Source: Acanthamoeba sp. SK_2022b
Taxonomy: Eukaryota; Discosea; Longamoebia; Acanthamoebidae
Direction of reading: 5' to 3'
DNA: 64,000 nucleotides
Assembly (NCBI GenBank): GCA_027943245.1
Contig: JANDJZ010000148.1
Coordinates: 1 to 64,000, forward strand
Of the stretch, positions 13,990-24,626 are shown piece by piece (the first letter of the stretch is position 1; the number at the start of each line of letters is the position of its first letter). Position numbers and translations under genes: made by a program. Below the pieces are notes generated by a model, which had not been told where the DNA came from, ran no database searches, and saw nothing but the letters and a program-made list of their open reading frames with translations.

Positions 13990-16168
13990 TTACAGGGGGC
14001 TGGCCAGAGGAGAGGAGCACGAGAGAGGCGAAGCCGAGGGAGGAACACACGAGGGCGCACAGGCGGCGGTGTTGGCGGGCGTCGACGCCGCTGCGGACAG
14101 CGGGACGGGTCTGGTGGCTGACGGCGCGGTCTGCGCGACATTCAAAACTTCGGCTCTCCTCTGCTGGTGGCGAGTGGAGGGCGAGGGCGGGGGCGTGGCG
14201 GGAACCGACGCAGCAGCCCGGGCGGGGAGGGGAAAGGCCCAGGCCGGCGGGCGGGTCTCGGGCAGGGGATCGGTCTCGGAGGTGCCGTTGAGAATGTAGT
14301 CGAGGGAGTTGCGAGTGCCTCCCGCGCCGGCGTGAGCCATCCCTGGCTGGCGCTGGTGGTGAGGGTGGAGGGAACCCAGACGCTCGAGACGACGCGGGAG
14401 AGCGGCCGAGTGGGCACGGAGGTCGGAGGCGGCGTCGACACGGAGCTCCTGGATGCGGGCTTCCCACTCGGTGCGCGTCTCCTGGATCATCTCGCGCCCG
14501 GCCATCTCGACCTCCTCGCTGTCCTCCTGCTCCCTGAGGCTGGCGAGCTCGGTCTTGACGCAGGCCAGCAGGGCGAATATCGACTTCTTCTTCTGCGCGG
14601 CGTCGGGGGTCTCGCGCTTCTGCATGGCGCCAAAAAGCCGCTCCATGCCGCCCATGCCCTCGTCGGCGGCGAGCGACTCCGAGGGGCGTCTCATGAGAAG
14701 GGGCGGCAGGGGGCGGGGCGGCTGGGGCCTAGCGCCGGCCATGCGGGCCCTGAGCTTCTGGGCCGAGGCGGCGTGCCTGCGGGCCGACAGCTCCTGTGAG
14801 GACTCGGGGGTGGAGTCGTCGCTGTCGATGAGCCTGTTGCGCGTCTCATCGAACGAGGCCTTGGACGCCGAGCTGGAGCGAGAACGCTTGCCCTTTTGCC
14901 TCAGGCGCTTGTTGCGTTCGCGGGTCGTGGTGGTCATGTCCTGAGGATCTGCATTGGGGGGAGGAGGGGGGGAGGCGGTCAGTTCGCTCGAGAGGCTCTC
15001 CTCATTGCACGCGGGCCCATGGGGCCCGACGCTCTCGGTCGGGAGTGCAAAAAAAAACACACTTTACCTTTGACCTTGCGCTTGCGCGAGCAGTTGGAAC
15101 AGTGGGCGCCAAACTGCTGCGCGTTGCGGAAGTGGCTCTGCGGCCAAGTGTGCTGGCAAAACTTGCAGTGGTAGTAGGCCGTCCCGTCAGGGTTCTCGTT
15201 CACTGCGAGGAGAACAAGAAGAGGGTTGCTCAGCACAATGGGGTTGGGCGGGAGAGGCGCCCTACGGCGCCGCCGTTGGCAAAGTGAGCGAGTTGACGTA
15301 CTGCCGTGCTGGTAGTAATGGGCAGGGGGCGAGGGAGGGCCGGACTCGTGGCCCTGCAGGCGCACGACGCGGGGCGAGGAGCCAACGTCGGTGTCGGGCT
15401 GGGCCTCGTCGCCCTCCTCTCCGCTCTCCACGAAGCCATCGGACTCGTCGTCGTCTTCCTCCACCTCGACGCCGCGAGGCTGGGTCGGGAGAGGGCCGGG
15501 GCGGGTCTCGGCATCGTAGTCGTAATGCTCTTCGATGTAGAGTTCATCGACGTCGACGTCGTCCTCGTCCTCGTGCTTCTTGCTCCCGGTGGGGACGAGG
15601 GAGTCGGAGATGCTGCGCTTGCGCTTCGGCTGGCGGCGCAGGGCAAAGGCGCGCTGCTTGGGGGAGAGCTCGCTGCCTTCGGAGGGCAGGCGGAGCGACG
15701 ATGACGAGCTCACACGGGCGCGGGACAACGGGAGCGAGAAGATGGGCTGTGGGTTCGAGCGTTGGACGCTGTAGCGGTCGAGCGGGCTGCTTGCGGTACT
15801 ATCGCAGGGGCTCGGCCCGAGGGAGAGTTGCGGGGAAGAAGTGGGCGAAGACGAAGTCTCCTCGACCATGAGGTCCTTGGTGTACTGAAGGAGAGAACAG
15901 AGGAAGAAAAGGTCAGGTGATGATGATTCAGGAGATTTGGCCGAAGATCGCAAAAAGCTGTGACACATGCAGTGACACTAACCAACAAACGATTGAACAA
16001 CTCAAAGAACATAGGCAACCGAAGCTAGATAGCATCTTCATTTGGAAATGGAATGTGAAATGGAAAGGAGGTTACCCAAGCGGGTTGATTGTCAACGGCG
16101 TTGGCAGGGGCACAGGGACCGCCAACCGAGGCGCCGTTTGTAGCAGTAATGAGCTCACGAAGTTCCAT
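13990..16168 (-). CDS. Protein with unusual Cys/His cluster, nuclear-type
   Basis: Four exons, in gene order: 16076-16168, 15302-15884, 15068-15202 and 13990-14948. They give 589 residues. The N-terminal half is Ser/Pro-rich, then basic (about residues 95-115), then very acidic. The third exon encodes a compact Cys/His module: [10 protein letters not shown], then [16 protein letters not shown], then a basic RKRK. The spacing CXXC...H...HCXXC suggests one zinc-binding unit next to a nuclear localisation or DNA-contacting basic patch. The C-terminal half is basic, then helical, then Pro/Ala/Ser-rich. I do not recognise the module as a named zinc finger. A DNA- or RNA-binding nuclear role is inferred from composition only. 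Start 16168 is the first ATG giving an in-frame exon 1 (phase 0 junction). Confidence 0.72.
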
Positions 16169-17291
16169 ACTCGTAGGGTTGAAGAGCTTGAATCAACAGG
16201 AAGATGAAGAACAGGTAGTAGAGAAGAAACCGAAGGCCAGAGGATGTGTACAGATAAACAGGTAGGTACAAGAGAGAAGTGGTTGTTGAGGCCTAGCGCA
16301 CTATCGTGGCGAGTAGTAATGGATTGATGACTGATTGAGAACGATCGAATTCGATCGGAGAAGCGTTGTATCTACAGGTGGGTGTTAATTACAGAAGCTC
16401 ATGTACTTGCTCCTCGAAGAAGGAGACTGTTTGGAGCGCTACTGAGAAGAGCAGCAGCGTTCGGTTCGCTATCGACCGAACCCTTTGGGACTAATAAGAT
16501 GGTTCCTTGCTCGGCGTGTCGTCTAGGCCCAACACTCGCGAGGGAATTTGAGAGAGAGCGAATCGAATTCGAGTTCGAAGCAGTTGTTGATGAAGCGTTG
16601 GGCCGCAGGCGGCGGTAGGCTGTTTTGTGGTGGCAGTGACGATGGGTACGAACCGAAACTGAACCGGAAGCGGACAGTGAAAAGTTACCGCTCGCCCTCA
16701 CGAGTTTTCCTGACCAATCGCACACTGGCTTTCAATCCACCATACCGAATTTCCCACAATTACACGCAGACGCCGAGAAAATTCCAGGAGCAGGCGTGGT
16801 CTTGCCTGCCAAAGCCGTTCTTCCAACGGCTAACAAAACCTCTCCGCGGAAATGCAATAAAATCTGGGGCATGATTGCTCATCATCGCCGATGCCGCGTC
16901 GCATTTTCTGGTCTACTTGGAACGGAAAACGTGCGCGCTTCGGCGGTAATCTCGTGTGGGTGAGGTATCCACGCGCACAGAAGGCGCTTCACCGCACCAT
17001 CGATGGGGTGGGATCATGGTGTGGCAGAGGCCTGCCAACCCAAAGAGGGACAAGTACTGTGCGATCACAAGTATAAGCATAGGCGACGTTGGAGCGAGAA
17101 AGGGACGAGTCTAGCAACGGAGGGCTTCGAATACCCCATGTGAGCCCAAGACTTGGCAAACAGGGGCAAAAAACAACAAATACAGCTCTTGGCGAGTCGT
17201 GGCTACACAACAGAGTGATGATAATAAGGGCATCTTGTTGGGCGGCGGTGGCTTGAACAACGGCTGGGCATTCCAACAAGATCCACTTCAT
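16169..17291. other. Intergenic region, about 1.1 kb
   Basis: Lies upstream of the Cys/His-cluster gene and downstream of the Kelch gene, both on the minus strand. Short open frames exist, but none has a domain, a biased composition or a supported splice partner. It should hold the promoter of the Cys/His-cluster gene. No RNA gene or repeat was identified. Confidence 0.4.
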
Positions 17292-20200
17292 TCACTTGCC
17301 GATGTTCATGAGGCGACCCAGAACAGCATCGAGCTCGCCCAGCTTCTTCTCGGACTCAGCGATGTCTGCAACGGGCGAGGTTTCAGCGAGACAGGTCCAC
17401 AATTAAGAGCAAGAAGAGAGAGAGAGAGAGAGAGAGGGAGAGAACAAGCGAGTGGGGGGGAAGGCGTACGCTGTGCGAGCTCGGCCTCGACCTCCCTGCG
17501 CCTGTGCACCTCCTCTTCGTACTTCTGAGTGAGCGTGATGACCTCCTCCCTCAGCGACTCGGCCTCTTCCGACACTTCGGCCACGGCCTCCTCGCCCAGC
17601 TTCTGCAGCTGCTCCGAGGCGACCATCCACTGCTCGACCTCGCCCTCGAGGCGTTCGATCTGTGCGATTGACGACGCACGGTCAAGTTAGCTCGCATCAA
17701 GGACCATGAGTCGAGGGACCGGGGCGCGGCGTACCTGTGCAGACTTTTCGTCGAGGAGTCTCTGGTAGTCCTCCAGCTTGGCCTGCAGCTCGGTAGGGGA
17801 CTGGCCAGACCTGGCCTCGGCCAACCTCCGCTCGACCTCCTCCCTCTTGGCGGTCTCGTTCTCCAGCTTCTTTCGATCGTTGGCGATCTCTCCCTCGAGC
17901 GAGGTCACCTCAGCCTGCAGACGCTTGATTTCGGCTGCGCGCACAAGACACGAAGAGAGGGAGAGATCAGCGATCGGGCGAAGAGGCGCTCCGTGGGCCA
18001 TCTCTGCCGGCGTACCGCTGTTGTCAACGGCAGCAGCGCTGGCAGCAGCCGTGCGGGCCTTCTCGAGGTCGGCCTGGAGGGCGGCCTTGTCCTTCTGCAG
18101 CTGGGCAATGGCAGCGTTGCCCTTCTCGGTCTCCTGCTGCAGCGCAGTCGCCTGGGCGCGGGTGGAAGCCTCCGAGGCGGTAAGTGTGGCGATCTGGCCG
18201 TTGAGCGAGTTGACTTCGGCCTCGAGCTCGGACACGCGTTGCTGACCGGCCGTGGCGCGCTGCTGGGCCTCGGCAAGCTGAGCGAGGAAAAAGAAAGTGA
18301 AAATGAGCGAGCAAATCGATAGAACCAAAGCTACGAAGAAAGCTCAAAGAGTAGGGGTGGTGCGCACTTCCTGCTTGAGCGAGTCGGCAACCTTTGCCTG
18401 CTCGCCATCGCGCTCGCCCACAGCCTTCTCGAGGAGGGCCTGTCGCGACTCGGCGGCGTCCCTGCGGGCCTGCGCTTCGCCAAGGGCTACCTTCAGGCTT
18501 CCCACCTCGTCAGTGAGAGCCTCCACCTGCTGTCCGAGCGAAGAGGCCTTCTCCGTCTGCTCCTCCAGCTTGGTCTGCGCGTCGGAGAGGGCTACAAGAC
18601 AAGGCCATCAGTACACTCCACTCTCGAGCTAAAGGAGAATCAAAAAAAAAAAAAAAAACAAAACAAAAAACAAAGCCAAACAAAGCAAAACAAATAAAAC
18701 GAATAAATAAATCAATAAAAAGGCATGGGGCTCACATTTCTTGGCGGCCTCGAGCTGCTCGGCGAGGTGGCGGCCCTTCTCGCTCTCCGCCTGCGCCTGG
18801 CGGGCCTTGTTTCCGGATTCGGCGCGGAGAGTGGCGATCTCCTGCTGCAGCTTCTGCCTCTCCTCATCCTTCTGGCCCTCCTGCGCCTGGGCCTGTTCGG
18901 CGGTCTTGAGCGAGGCCAGCTCTAGCTCCTCGCTCTTGGTCTGGAGCTGGGCGAGAAGGGACTGGTTCTCGGCCGTCAGTTCGGCCTTGGCCGCGGCGGC
19001 CTCCTTGGCGGTCTGCTCCGCAGACTCGGCCGCGCGTGCCTTGGCGCGCAGCTGCGACTCGAGATCGGCCTATGTGGGACACAGCACGACCACGATCACA
19101 AGCGGATCCAAGTCAACGCCAGTGTGGCTTGCAGCGAGCGAAGCGGTATACCTTCTCCTTGGTGAGCGCTTGGCGTCTCTCCTGCTCCTGGGTGAGGCGC
19201 GACTGGGCCTCGGCGGCGGCTTTGCGCGCATCGTCGAGCTCCTGGTCCCTGGCCTGCGCCACGACGTCCTGGCCCTCGCTGCGCTTCTTCAGTGCTTCCA
19301 GCTGTCACAGCACCGCGGAGGACACGAGGGTCAAGGGCCTGCCGTTGGGGAACTGGTGGGTTGCAACTGCGCGCAGTTTGTACCTGAGCGCGGAACTCAT
19401 CGGCCTCCTTGGCCTTGGCGGCAGCCTCCTGCTCCTTCTCGGCCAGCTTCTTCTTGACCTCGGTGAGCTCGGCGCTACGCTCCTCTACCACCTTGGCCAG
19501 GCTTGCGAGGACAGCACCGCTCGCTCCACCGCTGTTTCCGGAGCTGGCACTGGTACTGGCGCTGACAGGCGCGCTGGCCTTTGGCGTGGCGTACGCCGTC
19601 GACACCACAGACGCCGGAGCGGCGGCGGGAGTCGTGGCCACCGGGGCAGGCGCGGGTGTGGACACGGCGGGGGCTGGCGCCTGCACGGGTGCGGGAGCAG
19701 GGGTCGAGACGGGCGTCGCCGCCGCTACAGGCTTGGCGGGCTGGGCCTATGGAAGATCGCACGTAACGACTCAATGAGCATCGCACACAGGCAAGAAGTG
19801 ACGAGAAGGCAGAGATGCAGGTTTCGAGGGAGAGGTACCGGTTCGGGCTCGGCGACCGGCGCGGCCTCGGCGGAGGTGGAGCTCGAGCTCGAACCAGAAG
19901 TCGCCGCGCCCTTGCCGAACGGCACGCTGGTCGGGCCCGTCTCGGTGACTGGCACCGGCACGAAGGCCTCTGCGGGAGCGGGAAGCGAGGGTCAACCGAT
20001 GTCAGGACCGACCGCCGCTCGGTTTGTGGGCGCTGCTCGTGAAGAGAGTGGGGTGGAGGGAGGTGGTACTGATGTCGATCACGTAGAGGTCAGCATCGCC
20101 GCCAACGGAATACAACAGAGTCTTGCCGACGAGCGCGAGCTGGTGGCCCACAGAGGGAGGAGGCTGCTCGCCCAGCACGTCCTTGTCGCAGCCGTACCAC

Positions 20201-21508
20201 TGCATCTCGTCTGTTGATCACAACGTGTCGTGTGACGAGTCAGCCCGGCAGCTGCACACACGCGAGACATTCGACCACATTGGCAGCCTACCAAGATCGA
20301 GGTAGTGGAGGTCGTTGAGCGCGCCCTGCGCGCTCTGACCGCCAAACACGAAGAACTTGTTCTCGGCGACGGCGGCGCCGAAGCTGGTACGCGGAGCAAT
20401 GCAGCCATTTACCTGGGGCTGGGTCCACGTCCAGGTGTCTGCGTATAGGCACGGCCAAAACGTCAGTACGCACACAAGGACACGCGGGTGAGACGCAAAC
20501 GAAGTCTGCCTGGCGTACTGGTGTCGAGGAGGTGCACGTCGGAGTAGATGTTCTTGCCATCCGATCCGCCAAACACGACCATGTAGTGCTTCCACATGGC
20601 CGCAGCGTGGCTGAAGCGCGGGCTGGGCGGCGTGCCCTGCGTCTTGATGACGCTCCAGTCGTTCTTGGTCCTCTCTGCGTTCACGTGAGTCGGAGACGAG
20701 CGAGGTATGTGAGAAGAGAGTCGAGACATGAACGGTTTGCCAGGCGCGGAAAAAGGGAGGGGGCTGCTCGCTCACCGTTGATGAAGAGGTAGAGGTCGTT
20801 CAGGGGACGGCTCAGGTACTTGCCGCCGAACAGGAGGATCTTGTTGGGACCGAGCGGTACGGCCGAGTGGGCCGAGCGGGGCAGCGGCGTCGTGCCCGTG
20901 CATCGAGGGCGCGACCACGCCAGCGTGTCTGAGCTCAGCGACGCATCATGCGCCAAAGAGCGGGAGGAGGAGGAGGAGGAGGAGGAGGAGGCGCGGCGTG
21001 AGGGACTGCAAGGGGTTCCTCTATAGAGGAGAGAAGGACTGGGAGGCTGGGAGCAGTTCGTACCGGCATTGAGAAGAAAGACCTCGTTATAGTTGTGTGT
21101 CTTGTCCTTGCCGCCAAAGATGAAGAGGTGGTCCTTGTTATTGTTCTGAATGATCGTCGAGCTGTGCTCCTGTCGGTCGGTGGGGCCTTGGCCTCTTGTC
21201 GCTCCGTCGGTCCACGTCTTAAGACCACCTTCGCGATCGTGGCAAATGCATACTCAGTAAAATGGGCGTTGAAAGATTTTCCACAACGATAGCAACTGAT
21301 GGGTATTTAAACAAAGCGATTGTAGAGGGGAGGGTAAAGCATGCGAATGAAGAGCCCTCGCACCTGTGTTGAGAATGAAGAGATTGGCGTGTGTAGTCTT
21401 GTTGGTATTGCCGCCGAAGACGTACACCTGCTTGTCCCTGGCCGTTATGGAATGGCCCGAGGCAGGGAAGGGGGATTTGCCTGAAGCCTTGGTCGCCTTC
21501 CACACCAT
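17292..21508 (-). CDS. Kelch-repeat and coiled-coil protein (Tea1-like architecture)
   Basis: Fifteen exons from 21508 down to 17292 encode 944 residues. Exons 1-6 (21364-21508, 21064-21228, 20776-20928, 20519-20674, 20292-20438, 20070-20210) each encode one Kelch blade, with motifs such as VYVFGG, LFIFGG, ILLFGG, MVVFGG and FFVFGG. Six blades fill residues 1-302. A Ser/Pro/Ala-rich linker follows to about residue 400, then a nearly continuous coiled coil of roughly 540 residues rich in Glu, Lys, Ala and Gln. The same order occurs in cell-polarity proteins such as fission-yeast Tea1, so a scaffold at the cortex or on microtubules is a reasonable inference. No membrane segment or RING is present. 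Start 21508 (MVWKATK) is the first ATG of the first blade; a 5' exon ending near 21530 is possible. Confidence 0.85.
18640..18720 (+). repeat. A-rich low-complexity tract in Kelch gene intron
   Basis: A run of about 18 A followed by A-rich (CAAA)-like sequence inside intron 10 (18592-18735). On the transcribed strand it is a T-rich tract after the donor. Confidence 0.85.
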
Positions 21509-21993
21509 CCTTTCACTTGCCGTGTAAATCTGGTTTTTTAACACACAAATGAATTATTGTCTGGTTTTTTTGGTCAGCAACGGTGGCCGTCGGGGTCTTT
21601 TGCGCGTTATTGAGCCAACCACAACCTGTCTCCTGTGGCGTCCCTTGTCGACACTGTCTTGCTTGGACCGCGGTTCGGCTGTGTGCCGGCAGCCAATGCC
21701 TACCGAGATGGGTGATCCTCCTCTGTGCATGCTTGGTAAGGTACCGGTTCCACAGGGTGGCGTGGTTGGCCGGTGAAGCCGCGAAGTGGTCGCTCGGGCT
21801 GGCTTGGCCTTCGCCGAGTTTTCCAGATGCGGTGGGGCAGCTCTGGGCCACAGCGGCAGAAGCCTCACTCGGCCCTGTCTCTCTCGTCATTACCACCAAA
21901 CAAATGCACCAGGCACCTCTCGTCACTGGTTTGCACGCACGCCGCCTTTGCTCACACTCACTCACTTCTGCTTTTGCTTCTCCTAGCCTGTCC
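21509..21993. other. Divergent upstream region, Kelch and KCTD9-like genes
   Basis: This 485-bp stretch separates the start codons of the Kelch gene (-) and the BTB/pentapeptide gene (+). Open frames cross it, but none has recognisable content. It should carry both promoters. No clear TATA box was found. Confidence 0.4.
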
Positions 21994-23318
21994 ATGACCA
22001 GCAAAGCCTACGAGCTTGACCAGCCGTCGTTGTGCTCGAAGTACGTAGGTCTGTGGGCCTTGCAGATCATGATCTGTTCACTCACGCTAAATTGCTTTAC
22101 CACCTTGCTCGCTGCACCCCAGAATGGAAGAGGTTACGTCCATGGTTGCTGACCTGACCCGACAGTGCAAGGAGCTGGAGGAACACAACGCCCTACTGGA
22201 GGCCGACCTGGCGCGCAAACTGGCCTTCTCTCACGAGCTCAGCATGACCATGTCCGAAGACCAAGATGAGTATCTACGTTCGATTAAGGCGTCGCGGCGA
22301 AAGCTCAGACGGCTGAAGCGTAAGCTTACCGAAAAGCAGCAGTTTGTCAACGCGCAGCGGAAAGCGGCCCACGGCAAGGTCGTCCTCGACGTCGGCGGAA
22401 CGAGATTCACCACTACGCTGTCGACACTGGGGGAATCCGTGCTGGCGGCTCTCTTCTACGGACAGCAGGACATCGAAGCCTGCGAAAACGGCGCGGTCTT
22501 CATCGACCGCGATCCGCAAGCTTTCGGCCACATACTCCAGGTTGGTATCCTGAAACCTCCACCAACTCTTTCCTCAGCTGATGGTTGGCTTGTAACACTT
22601 GCAGTGGTTGCGCACTGGAGTCGTACCTCATGTTCGCGACAAGGTTCAGCGGCGAACTTTGATGGTCGAGGCGACCCACTACGGGCTCGACAAGCTGGCC
22701 CAGGAACTGAAGCAGCAAGCAAAACGTACCGACGGCGAGCCGCCTAAGCGAAAGGCATGGATCAAGATAAGCGACAAGCAGTACTTCGACCTGGTCAATA
22801 GGTTGCCCCGAGATGGTTTGAAGCTTAATGGATGTGACCTCCGACGCTTCGACTTCTACGCGATGGACCTACGACACGCCAACTTTCATCGCTGTAATCT
22901 GGCCGGCGTAGACCTTCGTTGCGCCAATCTCGACGAGGCGTGTCTGGTCGAGTGTTGTCTTCGAGATGCCAACCTCTCAGGTGAGTCCATTCCCACCATT
23001 ATAGCGGATTTGTGCATCTTGTCTGACAGGAGGTGCACCGGGCTAGGCGCTTCCCTTGTGGGCGCGAACCTTACCGACGCAGATTGCCGACGCGCCAACC
23101 TGACTGAAGCCAACCTAGAGAATGCCATTCTGGAAGGCACCGATATCACAGCGGCCATGGTGGACAGCACTACACTTGAGTCGCCAGACCTGGTTCTGGC
23201 CAAGGCTAAGGGTATGGCTCCACCTAGGACCGAAGCAGTGCTTGGACGCCATGCCTTTGGCTACGTCGCCGAGCCTGAACTTGCTCCACCAAGCGTGCCC
23301 GCGGCATCGCTCGCTTGA
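21994..23318 (+). CDS. BTB (T1) and pentapeptide-repeat protein, KCTD9-like
   Basis: Four exons (21994-22040, 22123-22540, 22605-22980, 23047-23318) encode 370 residues. A short coiled coil lies at about residues 18-75. A BTB/T1 domain of the KCTD type follows, starting VVLDVGGTRFTTT, with the typical FIDRDPQAFGHIL and a WLRTG continuation across the second junction. The C-terminal half has pentapeptide repeats of A(N/D)LXX type, for example LRHANFHRCNLAGVDLRCAN and GANLTDADCRRANLTEANL, which fold as a right-handed quadrilateral helix. The BTB-plus-pentapeptide pairing is that of animal KCTD9, a substrate adaptor of Cullin-3 ubiquitin ligases; the same role here is inferred. The last intron is only 66 nt. 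Confidence 0.88.
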
Positions 23319-23539
23319 CCATATCTGCTGCCCTACACCTGGCATGATAAATGCATTTGCAGGTGGCCATGTTTTCTCACGTTAGTGGTAAGGTTACTCC
23401 ACAACGACATAGATCCAAAGGTTGTGCTACCCAAACAATGTGATCGCTCGCGTTTTACCCACACACCAGGCTCGCCCAGAAAACAACTAAATTTCTCTAC
23501 CAATCACCTATGGGACGTATTGTCTTCTTGAAGCGGCGC

Positions 23540-24150
23540 GTCCTGTCCGCTATCTCTTTTTGGAAGCCGAACTTGAGGAGGCAGTCCATCAGACAATCAA
23601 AGCTGCCGCAACCCGTTCCATGCCTGGGTACAAGCGCAGCCTCCGCTGGCTTGGCGTTTCTTTGTTACCGTGGAGGAACGGCGCCTACTAATGCCGCCGG
23701 TCCAGCTTGACAGTCTGCACATGCTCAGCAATCTCCGCCGACTTCACCTCGAGGGACTCAAGCTTGGCCCGGTTCAACTCGATGAGGGCCAGCAGTGGCA
23801 GTCGCTCTTTGCTGCGTTGCCTCGAGAGCCTGAAAGTGGTCAGCTGCCAGTGCTCCGTGATGGGGCTCGTAGAGTCTCTGCGATAACCGCCCTACCTCAA
23901 GCACTTTACGCTGTCCAGCTGCTACAAGTCTATGCCGTTGGACCAGGCGCTTGAGGCCATCAGCGCCGCGACCTCGCTCACTGAGGTCGCGATCTTCGGA
24001 CTCTCCGTGCTGCCGGGCCGATGCGCTTATCTTCGCCACTCCCGGCTTGAACTCTGCTGTCTCTGCCACCAGCCCGTTTTTGGTGTCGCCCACGGTCAGC
24101 CTCGAATTCGATTGCCCTCGCCTGATCCGACGATCAAGATGACTACGTGG
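23540..24150 (+). pseudogene. Decayed leucine-rich-repeat gene fragment
   Basis: Protein-like sequence that jumps between frames. Around 23555-23680 one frame reads like coding sequence (LEEAVHQTIKAAATRSMPGY). From about 23655 to 23826 another frame gives LRR-type sequence (LSNLRRLHLEGLKLG). It then shifts to a third (LESLKVVSCQCSVMGLVESL) that hits a TAA near 23882, and continues in yet another frame (YLKHFTLSSCYKSMPLDQ, then TSLTEVAIFGLSVL). No GT-AG intron I could find would join these pieces. At least three frameshifts therefore point to a degraded gene, or to sequencing errors. It has no clear start or end. Confidence 0.55.
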
Positions 24151-24195
24151 CCACCACCAGGAGCTAGAACACAGCGAAACACAGACAGGCCTTAA

Positions 24196-24500
24196 GTGCG
24201 ACAGCGAGCGCCGAGTCGTGCGAAGGAGAACTACGCAGTTGTCCCGTATAAAGGGACATCAACGGAGGACGTGTTCCAGCGCAATCGCATCCCCGCCTTC
24301 ATCGAAACCAAGGCCGCCCGCAAGGTCGCGCAACCGCTTCTGTGCGCACATCGCCGAATGGACCGGCGCGCAAGAGCGCCCCCAATCGGCCGCCGAACGC
24401 CTCCGCGCCCTGCTGGACGAAGCGGCCATGTCCCCCCGCGCCATCCGCGCCCGCCGCCTCGCCCGATTGTCGTCACCGTAGCTGTGCTCCACCGCTTCCG
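24196..24500 (+). other. GC-rich open-frame segment, possible gene remnant
   Basis: Two overlapping open frames. The one at 24218-24481 ends in a helical, Ala/Arg/Leu/Glu-rich stretch (for example SAAERLRALLDEAAM) that looks protein-like. It has no domain I recognise, no convincing upstream start and no splice partner. It may belong to the decayed gene just upstream or be chance in GC-rich DNA. Confidence 0.25.
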
Positions 24501-24626
24501 GTGAACAATGGCATTGCCTTGTGGCAACCCACGCTCCGTTCTTCAGCTCAACTTTGTCTCTCTCTTTCATTGCAACTGCAAAGGAACAGTGGGTCCGAGT
24601 GGTGCCACTGTAGAGGCCCCTCTGGC

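Noticed and set aside
13946..14467. Alternative minus frame overlapping the C-terminal exon of the Cys/His-cluster gene
   Set aside because: Pro/Arg-rich shadow. The frame at 13990-14948 joins the upstream exons in phase.
16382..16874. Overlapping plus-strand open frames in the 1.1-kb intergenic region
   Set aside because: No domain, no codon bias like the neighbours and no plausible splice partners.
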